DNA from: Areca catechu | Taxonomy: Eukaryota > Streptophyta > Magnoliopsida > Arecales > Arecaceae | Direction: 5' to 3' | Assembly (NCBI GenBank): GCA_021397845.1 | Contig: CM038041.1 | Location: 143,880,780 to 143,944,779 of the forward strand | Length of the DNA stretch: 64,000 nt | Part shown: positions 10,436-20,453 of the stretch, one piece after another | How positions within the stretch are numbered: position 1 is the first letter of the stretch | How the letters are laid out: every line of letters begins with the position of its first letter | Program-made: the position numbers and the translations under genes | Notes under the pieces: generated by a model | Told to the model about the DNA's origin: nothing | Databases searched by the model: none | What the model saw: the letters and a program-made list of their open reading frames with translations, nothing else

Positions 10436-12302
10436 GGAGTGATTTTAGGTATCCAAGCTAACTTGGGTCCTTTCAGGTTAGCAAAATTGGTTTCCTTTGG
10501 AACCCAAATGGTTTTATATTTCAATGCACCAATCATGGGATTTTTTAACGAATTGCATTGATAAGATTTATGCCAAAATTTATGACAAGTATAACAAATA
10601 AGTTTATCATTTTTGAATGATGCATGCTTTGAAGCTGTGAAAGATGCAGAAATAGAAATGTTCGGTTTGAAAGATTTTTGCATAGAATTCTTAGGAACAT
10701 ATTTCAAGCCATTTGAAATAGATTTCAATGGAAAAGCTTTTTCAAGTTTAACATTTAAAGCTGAAGCTTTTGAAGATATAAATCTTGTTGCTGAAATTCC
10801 TTTATCATTTAAAGCATTAAATCTAATTCCAGCTTTACTTTTAGAATTCGTTTGTTCTTTCACAATTAGTTCAAGCTTATTGGAACTCAAAGTGAGTTTT
10901 TCAACTAAAGGTTTAAGCTTTTCAACCTCATTTTTCAAATCAATATTTTCGGCAGCTAAAATATTGTTTGTCTCATTTAAAGCATTTTTCTCATTATTCA
11001 AAATAATAACATTTTCAGAAAAGTTATTCAATTCTTTTTGCAAAATGTTATTCTTTTCAGAAATTTCATCCTTGTCTTTCAATAAAACATCATTTTGTTT
11101 CTTCAAGGATTTAATTTTAACCCCAGCTTTCTTGAATTCAATAAGTAAATCATGAAATGCTGAATTCAGTTCATCATATGAAAATTCAGTTTGTAGCTCA
11201 GGGGATGATACCTCATTTTCAAGACCCATCAGACATTGATTTGTAGATTTCGTGGTCTCTTCTTCTGTTGATGAGGATGCTTCGCTGTCACTCCACATCG
11301 CTACCATAGCTTTCTTTTTCTTTTTCTTAAATCTCTTTTTCAATATTGGATAATCTGGTCGGATGTGCCCTGGCTTTTTGCATTCATAATAGGTGGGCAC
11401 TTCTTTTTTCTTTTTCTTTTTCTTTGTCCTTCTCCTTATTGAAATCTTTGTTCTTATGAAATTTTCTAAAGTGTCTTCCTTTTCTTCTTCCCAAGAACCT
11501 TCTAAATTTTTGATGACCATGGCAACATCTTCGTCTTCCATGTTGCTTTTAATAGAGGAGCTTTCTTCTTTCGATTCTTCATCCTTTCTTGAATCCATAG
11601 CAGCTTTGAAGGTGATTGATTTCTTCTTCTTTTGATCATCTTCAGTTTGGTGCTGCATGGTCAGTTCATGTGTGATGAGAGATCATAGCAGTTCATCCAG
11701 CAATAGGGTATTCAGATCTTTTGCTTCCTGAATGGCAGTTACTTTTGGATCCCATTTGTTCGGAAGAGATCTCAATATCTTCTGTACTAGATCTGCATTA
11801 GTATATACCCTGCTAAGACTTTTTTAATAATGTCAGTGAAACATGAAAACATGGCAGAGATTATTTCATTCGGTTCCATCTTAAATAGTTCATAACTGTG
11901 CACAAGAAGATTAATTTTAGAAGACTTCACTTGAGAAGTTCCTTCATGGGTCACTTCGAGTTTATCCCAAATTTTTTTTACAGAGGAGCAAATAAAAATT
12001 CGATTAAACTCATTACTATCCAAAGCACAATATAATAAGTTCATGGCTTTGGCATTTAATTCGCCCATCTTCATGTCATGTTCGTCCTAATCCTCTTTAG
12101 GTTTAGGAACATCCACTCCATCAATTTTAGTCATGGGGATATAAGGATCCTTTAGAATGACCTTCCATAACTGAAAATCAACTGCTTGAACATAAATTTT
12201 CATTCTAGCTTTCCAATATGCATAATTTGTCTCAGTAAAAAGTGGAGGCCTATTAGTTGATTGGCCTTCCACCAAGGATGTACTCATTTGATGAACCATC
12301 AA
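10432..12302 (-). pseudogene. A gag: nucleocapsid with two zinc knuckles around a coiled coil
   Basis: The start at 12302 (MVHQMSTSLVEGQS) leads to TNYAYWKARMKIYVQAVDFQ, ending at a TAG near 12084; 12074-11787 continues as ELNAKAMNLLYCALDSNEF and KIWDKLEVTHEGTSQV. After a frameshift and a further stop, 11658-10432 holds a lysine-rich patch, a damaged first zinc knuckle (YYECKKPGHIRPDYP, two Cys to Tyr), an acidic S/E stretch and a heptad-like coiled coil of about 130 residues. A second, intact CX2CX4HX4C knuckle (CYTCHKFWHKSYQC) precedes the terminal motif GPKLAWIPK. The second knuckle after a long coiled coil is also seen in B, degraded, and is absent in C. Confidence 0.82.
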
Positions 12303-12331
12303 TCTTTACTCTAGTATAATCAGAGACACAT

Positions 12332-12344
12332 GCTCTGATACTAG
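12332..12344 (-). other. A primer-binding site (tRNA-iMet type)
   Basis: The minus strand reads CTAGTATCAGAGCATG just inside the 5' LTR. This is the plant initiator tRNA-Met complement TGGTATCAGAGC with one G changed to A. It lies two bases inside the LTR edge (12346). Confidence 0.85.
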
Positions 12345-12345
12345 T

Positions 12346-13358
12346 TGTTGCCTAAGTGGCTACCCAAGAGGGGGGTGAATTGAGAAAATAAAAATTTAAA
12401 GTAAGTAATGCATAATTAAAATCCCTTAGAAGGTGTTAGGTGCTGTGACAGAGTTATAAATTGTAGAAGCTAAAAAGAAGTAAAGAAGCACAATACAAAC
12501 ACACCAAATTTATAGTGGTTCGAAGCAACCCAGCTCCTACGTCCACTACCCAAGATATCACTTGGGATTTCCACTATATTCACACCCGAATATAGTAGGA
12601 TTGTTTTACAGGATCACAATCCAAAACCTCTACACTTTGATTTTATGGGATCACTAAAGAAAACCCAACACTCTTTGGTTTTAATAGGCTCACCAAAGAA
12701 ACCTAACTTGGTTTTACCGGGATCACCAAGAACCCAACACTTAGTTTTTATCAAGGCTTACCAAGAACCTATTTGGTTTTTCAACCGGGCTCATCAATAA
12801 CCCAACAATTCAAAAATGAATTTAAAGAAATGCAACAAAAATGACAAACTCAATTTGTCGGATAGTTGCCAGTGCAGCTTGATGGAAGTCCACTTAAATG
12901 CACTTGAATAAGCTTTAATTGCTTCAGTGGCTTCTTTCCAAAGTTGCTTCAAACTTCAAATCAGAGTTGGTGAAGTCTTAAAGTCTAGCTTGAATGCTCT
13001 TGTGCTCTTTTACTGTTGGTTGGTAGGATATTCAATGAAGCTCTCTTAACTTTTTAGAACTCTCTTTTTCTCTTATCTTTAAAAAAATCCAAATCCTTCA
13101 AATATAAAGTCTTCCATAACTCCAAGATAGTTAGAGACATTTTTGATCATTGGGATGTGACTTGTGACTGTTGGAGCACCTTTTAGCATTCAAAAATAAA
13201 TTCTAGAACTAGCCATTACATACATGGAAACGATGTTAGAGTCGAATCGGATTCCTTCGAGTCGACAAGGATCCTTCGAGTTGATAGGTCGAGTCACCAA
13301 ATTTTCATTACAGTCGGCTCTTTATCTCAGTCTACTTAGGGCATTTGACTCTGGACCC
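12346..13358 (-). repeat. A 5' LTR, truncated
   Basis: It matches the first 1.0 kb of the 3' LTR (2714 onwards) in the same order: Gly/Thr-type 'caccaag' block, TATA-like region and the proximal U3 motifs. Similarity stops after ctctggac at about 13358. Roughly 730 bp of U3 is missing and unrelated sequence follows directly. The missing start means the 5' TSD is also lost. Confidence 0.8.
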
Positions 13359-14184
13359 CCAGCCTTAAACACTAGCTTTCAGTAATAGCTAAAGGATTAA
13401 ATGCATTAGTTGGCCCACACAATTCGGACCGGGCCTGTTGGGTATTACCTAGCCTACTAGGGCAAATTAAGTCTAATTAATTTTAATTAAGCTTGGGTAG
13501 AAATGCTGGATGGTTGTTTTGTGCCCAGGACAGGTTATGACCTCCTGCCCTGATGTTATATTGATTGCCCTTAAGATTAGATTAGAGAAATGATGGCATT
13601 CAATGGTCCTGATGCAATCTAAAACAATCAGAAAAATAAAAATATTTTATGTATATTTTATGGAATGACAAATTAGGTTTAGGTTGATTAGGTTAGTAAT
13701 CAAATTGGGCTTGGGATTGGGGGTGTGGAAGTTGGTTAGGTTTAGTCTAGTAAGTGCAGAAATTCAGGAAATTAGGATTTCGGATGATGCAGATTTTGAC
13801 ATAGATATCCATGCAAAAAAAAATCAGAAAATTTCTATGATAGAGGATGGACGGTGATGATGATACCTACCAAATTTTATGCAAAAACAAAATCAAACAG
13901 TGATGCAAATCCTAGGGTTTTTAGATATCTGCAAAAATCTCAAAATTTTGTTAGGGTTTCTAAGAAGCCAAATTTTAATGATTTAAGTTTTCTATAAAAT
14001 TAATAAAAAATTATGATAAAATAGAGGACTAGACATAAAATAAATCATTCAAATTTCATGGAAAAATAAAATTTTTAGGTAGTCTAAATCAGATGTAAAT
14101 CAGACACCTAACGCAGGGGACAGGATGCAGAAAATTCAGAACTTAGGGTTTTGTGAATCTAATGCAGATGAAAACTATCCTAAA
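13359..14184 (-). other. G leader region, no gene recognised
   Basis: This interval lies between the truncated 5' LTR of A and the PBS of G. By position it should be the untranslated leader and start of gag of G. I see no gag-like protein on either strand, no repeat and no promoter-like signal; only AT-rich stretches and a few short frames. It may contain a second, unrecognised junction. Confidence 0.35.
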
Positions 14185-14199
14185 CCCGCTCTGATACCA
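14185..14199 (-). other. G primer-binding site (tRNA-iMet type)
   Basis: The minus strand reads TGGTATCAGAGCGGG, an exact 12-base match to the PBS for plant initiator tRNA-Met followed by GGG. It lies six bases inside the end of the right-hand LTR (TGTGGGACG on plus at 14206). Confidence 0.85.
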
Positions 14200-14205
14200 A
14201 ACTAA

Positions 14206-15782
14206 TGTGGGACGACTCTAAGGTTGCTAAACATGTAGAAAAAAAAGTAAACTAATACTTTTTGTAATTTTTATAATTTTATTTGCAAACTAGATTTCCA
14301 AAATAAAGTAAGAACTAGCATAAGGAATAGCAATGGAAAGAATCATCATATCGCAAGCAAACTCATGCAAAATAATAAATTACCAGGATCCAAGAATTGA
14401 GAAACTCCTGGATTAGGATAGCTTATCTTCACCAAATTAGAAATTAAAAGAAGGAAAGGATTGTACCAATCAGTGATTTGAAGAACTTCCGATGAAGAGA
14501 TCATACAGCACTCTGATTGGAGTCTAGATGATGAAGCTTGGTTTCCTTGATTAGATGGCTGATTTGGGCGGTCCTGGAGGCAAGGAAAGCCTCCTCTGAG
14601 GTAGTGAAACACCTCCAGGATCCTGCAAAATATCAAGGGTCAATCAAAACAGCAAGTAAGAAAAATAAAGGGAACTAGGTTTAGAAGGAATCAAATTAGG
14701 GTTTAGAAGCGGGGCGGCTTGAAGCTTGATGAAGTCGCCTTGCTTGGCGGCCTAGGGCACTCCTTCTTGGATATGTGAAGGCTTGGATTGTAGTGAGTTA
14801 GGGCATGGAAGGATGCTAGGGCAGCAAGGAATTCGGCCAAGCAAGAGAACATAAACACAAACTAAAGAACAAAAGCAAAATAACACAAGCTCGCAAGCTC
14901 AAATAAATTTACCAGGATTTTGATATCATGAATAAAAATTGATTACAAGAGGGGGACAGGTGGGGTATTTATAGAGTTCCCATGCTCTCTAACTAGGGTT
15001 ACACACTTGGGTTACAAGTCCTCTCCTAGCTAGGTTAAGAAAACAAATCTTAAAATAGTTAGGAGCATAAGTCCCAACTAGGTTAGGATTTGACCTAGTC
15101 TTCTCCTTCTCCCTTCATGCTTTTGACTATTCCACTCTAGGACAACTCTTGGACTTGGTCAACACTTCAAGGATGCCTAAGAGAGCATGTTGGGCTTTTA
15201 GGGACCACAAGGGGCTGGCCCAAAGAGGCTTGGGCACATGGGCTTGGGCCTTTGGAAGCTGGGGTGGCTTGGTAGCCTAATAGCAGGAATATTCCATGGA
15301 ATCTTGCTTCTTTAGGGCTTGGGCTTGGCACCTGGACTTAATTTCCTTCAGCTAGGATGTAGGTTGACCACTAGAATCATGGATGCCCTGGTTTAGAAAT
15401 ATGCTCTGGCATCTGGAAGGGAATCTGGGCATCTGGAGGGCATCTAGAAGGAATCAGGGTTTCTGGAAGCATCTTGGATCCTGGGTTGTCACACAAAATC
15501 CACTGGGCTAATGTAATGGCCTCTGAAACCTGGATGTGGCCTAGTGGAAGTCCAAAATAGGGTGACCTCCTCTCTTGTACAAAAATTGGGCTCATACTAG
15601 ACTTATAATTGATGTACATGACTCAAAATACTGACTAGGTTGAGGGTTGAGATAAATCAACTAACCTAAACTTATTACAAGACTCAATCTTAATTGATTA
15701 CAAAATTTTCAAAATCTTGATACATGACTAATTAAACTATATGGGATCCAGGGATCTGTGTCTGATCCTGGTGTCCCCACCA
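14206..15782 (-). repeat. G 5' LTR
   Basis: About 1.58 kb, bounded by TGGTGGGGACACC on minus at 15782 and ...TCCCACA at 14206. The left 620 bp have no partner in the window because K displaced that part of the 3' LTR. A TATA-like ctataaata (minus sense) lies at 14966-14974. The frame 14346-14636 is inside the LTR and shows no domain. Confidence 0.72.
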
Positions 15783-16166
15783 TCACCAAAGAAATCCAAC
15801 TTAGGTTTTAGTAGGCTCACCTAATAACCTTTCAACACTCACAAGACATAACCCCCTTGCTACTCTTGGAGAAGATACATGATATTTCAAAAGGAAACTA
15901 GCAACTTTAGAACAAACCCAAGTTGTTTAGTAGTTGCCGATGAAGCTCAAATTGAAGCCTTGCTTTAGATGTTCTTGAATGCTCTTAAAGCTGCTTCTTG
16001 ACTTTCTCAAAAACTGGATTCAGTGGTTGAAGATGAGTTGGTGAAGCTTTGAATCATCTCTTGACTGCTCACTTGAATTTGATTGATGAAAGACTTGAAA
16101 TTCACTTGAATGCTCTTTTAATTTTCAATGAATAATCAAAGAATTCTCATAATCCATCATAAATAC
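15783..16166 (-). repeat. D LTR, first piece (SIRE-like copia LTR)
   Basis: The sequence (tcaccaaagaaatccaac, gctcacctaataacc, gccgatgaagctc, gaatgctctt) matches the R/U5 half of the LTRs of C (33850-34340 and 48960-49460). It stops at cataaatac (16166), exactly where element E inserts, and resumes at 51308 with aatacctccc. Its left end, where G inserts, begins with the probable TSD tcacc. Confidence 0.78.
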
Positions 16167-17002
16167 TATTGAGAATTCAAGTTTCAAATCCAACCAGATC
16201 TGAAGAATAAAACCCTCAAGAGCAACCTTGTTCTCGATCAAGAATGAATGTCCTAATCAACAGAGCAATCATGGAAGCATATCACCAGGTTGTGGATGAC
16301 CATCTACCAGTAATTTATATTGAAGATCACGGTAGGATACAGGTATGTGAAGATCCAGAATGCCAAGAATGAGAGAAGAGAGAAGAAGAAGGGAAATAGA
16401 GAAATTTTCTCGGAAGAAAGGGATTTTCTTTTCTTTTCGCTTCAAGAAGTTCGTTACACATTCTTCGTTTCTTCACCACTATCCTCTTACAAGAATACAA
16501 TATATATATACCTCGGTCACACGTGGTTGAGATCCCAAAACTCTTCAAGCTGGCACCGTTCAAAATAGTTCACCCGACATCTAACCCGAGTCTAGACACT
16601 AGAGTCAACTTGGCCCTGGAACCGAGTCGATCTAATCCTCAAAGCCAGCTCTTCCAGACCACAAAATTGACAGACTATGTAACAGAGCCGACTCAAACTC
16701 ATCTGAGCCGACTCATCCAGTCTACAGGTTTCTTGACTGTACAACCGAGCTGACTCAAACCCATTCGAGCTGACTCTCCAGTCCATAATCACCTGTTCTG
16801 AGATGTGCCAATTAATAAAGCTGACTTTTACCCTAGAAGAGCCAACTCTAGGACCTAAACTGACCAAAACTGAGCCTAAACACTTATGACACATACCGGA
16901 CTCGACCCTAGCCCTAGATACATCATGGAAAACCATGATAGGCTAGATCGATACATGTATATTGACCCAACTAGCCATGAATGCATCACTCGAGACTCAA
17001 CA
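16167..17002 (-). repeat. E 3' LTR
   Basis: On the minus strand it starts TGTTGAGTCTCGAG at 17002 and ends at 16167. It pairs with 50473-51307 along its length. A TATA run (tatatatata) is at 16500-16510. Upstream of it in transcription sense (16560-16860) lie gagccgactc-type motifs. Frames 16320-16568 and 16523-16753 are chance ORFs in the LTR. Confidence 0.88.
16560..16860 (-). repeat. U3 motif array in LTR E (GAGCCGACTC units)
   Basis: Units such as gagccgactcaaactc, gagccgactcatccag, gagctgactc and gagccaactc recur about every 25-40 bp. A parallel set lies at 50885-51160 in the other LTR (gagtcgactc, gagccgactcatccag, gagccaactc). The core is the reverse complement of the C/A family motif relative to transcription, but the motif is almost a palindrome. 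Confidence 0.65.
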
Positions 17003-17018
17003 ATCTCCACCTTGGTGC
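17003..17018 (-). promoter_or_regulatory. E polypurine tract
   Basis: The minus strand reads CACCAAGGTGGAGAT immediately before TGTTGAG of the LTR. It is a purine-rich primer site of the usual copia kind, directly after the RNase H coding end. Confidence 0.75.
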
Positions 17019-17220
17019 TTCAAGGCTACATATGCTAGACTTCTCAAATCCATTAACCATATACAAGAGTAGAAGATATCCCTTGATAGAGCCTTCGTAA
17101 GTGCATTCGCTTGGTTTTCTGTTGTATGAACCTTCACCAGCGTCGCTTCTCCTTCTTCCACCAACTCCCTGATTCTATGGTATCTTACATCTATATGCTT
17201 GGTCCTAGTATGATAGACTG
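17019..17220 (-). pseudogene. E RNase H C-terminus (fragment right of its LTR)
   Basis: The minus strand gives, with breaks, TRTKHIDVRYHRIRELVEEG and TENQANALTKALSRD, the end of a copia RNase H. The upstream part is at 29790-30440. The two join in frame as NTV + YHTRTKH once B and one copy of its target duplication are removed, which confirms B as an insertion. Confidence 0.85.
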
Positions 17221-18684
17221 TGTTGGCTCTACCCCATGATTTTGATGATTAACAAAACATTGAGTACATATTTTATACTAATATTTCAATTGTAGGTATG
17301 AGTTTTCATGTTTCAAGCACCTTAAATTCTCAAAACTAGAGTATCATGGCACGCTTTGGAAGCAAAGCATCTTTCATGATTTGAGAAGTCTTCTCCATTG
17401 ATAAAGGCCACAAATAGGTTCAATTATTGTTTATATATGTTGCATTTAAGTTTCATTAAAAATCTTTATATTTTTGGCATGTTTGGCACTTGTTTTTGAA
17501 AATTGCAGAACCAAGTGTCGACACCTGGAAGCCCAAGTGTCGACACTTTAGCATTTGGCACGCAGAAATTTTTCATGGCACACCAAGTGTCGACACTCAA
17601 AACTCAAGTGTCGACACTCGAAACTCAAGTGTCGACACTTAGAATTCCAAATGTCGACTTAAGGCCTGAGATTTTTTGAAAATACAGAACATGCATCTGG
17701 AAAATTTTTTGTGTCAAGTGTTGACACCTGAGATTCAAGTGTCGACACTTGAAAGTTCAAATGTCGACACCTGAAAGCCAAGTGTCAACACCGACAACCA
17801 AGTGTCGACACTCGGGTTCTGACAGCTTCAACGGATCTATTTTCTGACAGCCTGAATTGATATTTTTCAGCTCCTAACGGCTAGTTTTTGATCCCTAACG
17901 ATCTTAAATGGCTTTTTGGATGTTTTTGATGTATTTAAGCTTCACCAAACTCATTCATGAAGAAAGAGAATAAAAAATTCAAGAAAATATCCAAGAGTTA
18001 AAGACATTCTTCAAGAACTCCACTTCCAAAATCTAAAAAGGAAAGATTCCACTGAAAAAGCCTACATTCCTTTCATTTCATCTTTCCAAAAGTGTTCTTG
18101 AGAAGAATCCAAGTCAAGTCGTATCAAGCAATCATCAAAAAGCTTTAAAGATTTCTCATTCTACTATAGAAGAGAGTTTGATTGTGTTTAAATTCTTGTA
18201 TTCTGAATTTATTATTGTTTGACCTAGCTTTTAAGGGTCTTGAAAGTAGATTGTAAGGTTATTAGTGAGCCAAAGGTACAAAACCAACTAGGGTTTTACT
18301 TGTAAGCCCGAAGCCAAAATAAGTTGTAAGGTTTGTTGGTGAGCCTAGTTGACAAGACCAACTTATGTTTTGACTTGTGAGTCTTGGAAAACAAGTCGGC
18401 TGTAATCTTTGAAGAGATTATAGTGGAAATTCCCAAGGAGAGCTTATGGAGTGGACGTAGGTGCTTGGAGTGCACCGAACCATTATAAAACTTGGTGTTT
18501 GTATGTGATTATCTCTTTTTATTATTTGCACTTTATTTCCTGCACTCTATTTACTGTTTTTCACTGCATATACTTTAGTGCATTAATCACATTGTTCATA
18601 AACACTACAAAGCCTGCACATTATTGTTTTAACTTTTGAAAGACCCAATTCACCCCCCCTCTTAGGCTTCATTTTTGGGTAACA
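17221..18684 (+). repeat. B 5' LTR
   Basis: It starts TGTTGGCTCTACCCC and ends ttgggtaaca, two bases before the PBS. It pairs with 28323-29784 along its whole length. A TATA-like tatttaag lies at 17932-17939, with the palindrome array upstream. A gtatgtgattatctc block and lccaaggag sequence follow in U5. The frame 18451-18639 is a chance ORF repeated at 29536-29739. Confidence 0.9.
17512..17826 (+). repeat. U3 array of AGTGTCGACACT palindromes in LTR B
   Basis: Roughly eleven units of caagtgtcgacact or close variants lie in 315 bp, spaced 20-60 bp apart. AGTGTCGACACT is a perfect 12-bp palindrome around a SalI-type GTCGAC core. Variants such as gtgtcaacac and gtgttgacac differ by one transition at the CG, as expected of methylated-cytosine decay. 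The array lies in U3, upstream of the TATA-like element. The 3' LTR keeps a shorter version at 28615-28920. Confidence 0.8.
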
Positions 18685-18686
18685 AG

Positions 18687-18697
18687 TGGTATCAGAG
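18687..18697 (+). other. B primer-binding site (tRNA-iMet type)
   Basis: TGGTATCAGAG follows the LTR end (taaca) after two bases. It matches the initiator tRNA-Met complement for 11 bases; then agctgg follows instead of CCA-side extension. Confidence 0.88.
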
Positions 18698-18742
18698 AGC
18701 TGGTACTCTACTTATAGGTCCAACGATCTTGAGTAAAAGATC

Positions 18743-20441
18743 ATGGCAACCCTAATAGGAATGGGTGTTATTGAAGGTCAAGCATCAAACTGTCCTCCTT
18801 TATTTAATGGCACAAATTATACTTATTGAAAAACTTGCATGCGCATATTCATTCAAGCCATTGATTATAATCTTTGGGGGACTATTGTTAAAGGTCCTCA
18901 TCAGCTGACTATTTTGATTAATAGCATTCCCATCCTCAAAATAGAAGATGATTGGGACAAGAATGACATTAAATAAATAGAGCTTAATGCTAAGGCTATG
19001 AATCTATTGTTTTGCTCTTTGGATCCGAGTGAATTCAATAGAATCTCAAATTGTCTCTCTGCAAATGAAATATAGGACACACTTGAGGTTACCCATGAGG
19101 GTACACACCAAGTGAAAACAACTAAAGTTAACATGCTCATTCACTTATATGAAATGTTAAAAATGGAACCTACTGAATCTATAAGTGAAATGTATACTAG
19201 GTTCACCAATATTTTGAATGGCATGAGAAGTATAGGAAAGATTATATCTAATGGTGAACTTGTCAATAAACTCCTCAGGTCTCTTACGACTTCATGGGAT
19301 GCAAAGGTGACTACTATAGAAGAAGCCAAGGACGTCAACATTCTTTCTCTCGAGCAATTGTTGAGCTCATTGATAACATATGAGCTCTCATTAAAGCAAA
19401 AGAATGTGGATGTTAATAAGAAGAAGAAAGTTATTGCTTTCAAATCCACCACAAGAGAGGAGTCAAGTGATGAGTCCGAAGAAGAAGATGAAGAAGATGA
19501 GACGGCTCTTATAGCTAGAAACTTTAGGAGGTTCCTGAGAAAGAAAAAGTATAACTTTAAGAAGAAACCTCAAAAAGGAGAGCTTAGCAAAGAGAAGGAC
19601 AGAGAAATAAAAGGAGCAGCCCACATGTTTTGAGTGAAAAAAACCAGGTCACTTTAAGATGGACTGCCCCCTACTTAAAAAGAGGAGAAGAAGATTAAGA
19701 AAGAAGGCTATGATGGCAACCTGGAGTGACAGCAACGACTCCAGTTCTGAGGAAGAACAACAAGAGGTTGCAAACTTCTGTTTGATGGTCGATAATGATG
19801 AGCTATTTTTTGAAACCGAAAATGAATTTACTTTTGATGAACTGCATGAGGTTTTTGATGAATTGGTCATTGAATTTCAAAAACTGAAATTGAAGCATAA
19901 AAAATTAAAGAAGCAAAATCTAGTTTTGGCAAAAATAAATGACAAGTATTTAATTGAAAATAATTGCTTGCTTCAAGAAAATAAAAATTTGAATGATAAA
20001 GTTTATCTTCTTGAAAAAGAAAAAGAAGATTTGAAAAAGAAAAATTCTTTTGTTTCAACTATAAAGTTTACAAAACAGAACAATGAGATTTTGCAAGAAA
20101 ACAAAAAATACAAAGAAGAATTTGAAAAGTTAAAATCATTTGTTGAAAAATTTACATACAATTCTGAAAAATTGAACATGCTTTTAATTAATCAAAGGAC
20201 TATTTTTAACAAAGCCGGTTTAGGTTTTAAAACTCAAAAACAATAAAAGTTTTTCAAGAATTTCTTTGTGCCTGCATCATCTTCTATTACTTGCTATACT
20301 TGTGGTATTGTAGGATATAAATCTTACTTGTATAATAAAAGAAAAATTAGCAAAGTTAAGTAAGTTTGGGTTCCAAAAGGAACCATTACCACTAACCTGA
20401 AAGGACCCAAGATGACTTGGGTACCTAAAGTCTCCACCTGA
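18743..20441 (+). pseudogene. B gag with coiled coil and degraded second zinc knuckle
   Basis: ATG at 18743 opens MATLIGMGVIEGQASN and reads NYTY before a TGA. Further stops occur near 18975 and 19074 in the UBN2-like region. The clean block 19112-19633 covers LLRSLTTSWDAKVTTIEE and a run of lysines and acids. After a frameshift the first zinc knuckle is reduced to H..MDCPL; 19659-20246 gives MMATWSDSNDSSSEEE and a long heptad-rich coiled coil. The second knuckle (CYTCGIVGYKSYLYN) has lost its His and last Cys. It ends GPKMTWVPKVST with TGA at 20439. An acceptor-like tttttattgtag follows before the protease. Confidence 0.82.
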
Positions 20442-20453
20442 TTTTTATTGTAG

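Larger units (their letters stand above)
2714..13358 (-). mobile_element. SIRE-like copia A with accessory ORF3
   Basis: A minus-strand Ty1/copia element. The 5' LTR (12346-13358, truncated) and 3' LTR (2714-4453) share TGTTGC(C/T) at their edge and the same order of landmarks. The interior reads PBS, gag, protease, integrase, RT, RNase H, motif cluster, ORF3, spacer and polypurine tract. RLGH, SDHGTEF, YVDDIIFG and AAGSCCAQ are typical of the SIRE/Maximus lineage. Multiple stops and frameshifts make it non-autonomous today. It sits in the integrase region of gypsy G. Confidence 0.85.
1167..15782 (-). mobile_element. Gypsy chromovirus G, gutted, host of copia A
   Basis: The matched segments 1167-2113 and 14829-15782 are the two LTRs of one minus-strand element. 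A tRNA-Met PBS (14185-14199) lies inside the right LTR, and an integrase C-terminus with chromodomain (2166-2702) lies inside the left one. Only about 1.4 kb of interior remains; gag, protease, RT, RNase H and most of integrase are absent. Copia A occupies 2714-13358. The right flank tcacc (15783-15787) is the likely TSD, with its partner outside the window because K interrupts the 3' LTR. G itself sits in copia LTR D. Confidence 0.7.

Noticed and set aside
10613..11635. Plus-strand ORFs rich in Phe, Ser and Leu
   Set aside because: Antisense shadow of the lysine/glutamate/asparagine-rich coiled coil of A gag.
13359..14184. Possible gag of G
   Set aside because: No capsid or zinc-knuckle pattern could be seen in any frame.
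17512..17826. CRISPR-like array
   Set aside because: Repeats are short, degenerate and unevenly spaced, lie in a eukaryotic LTR and are shared with other LTRs.
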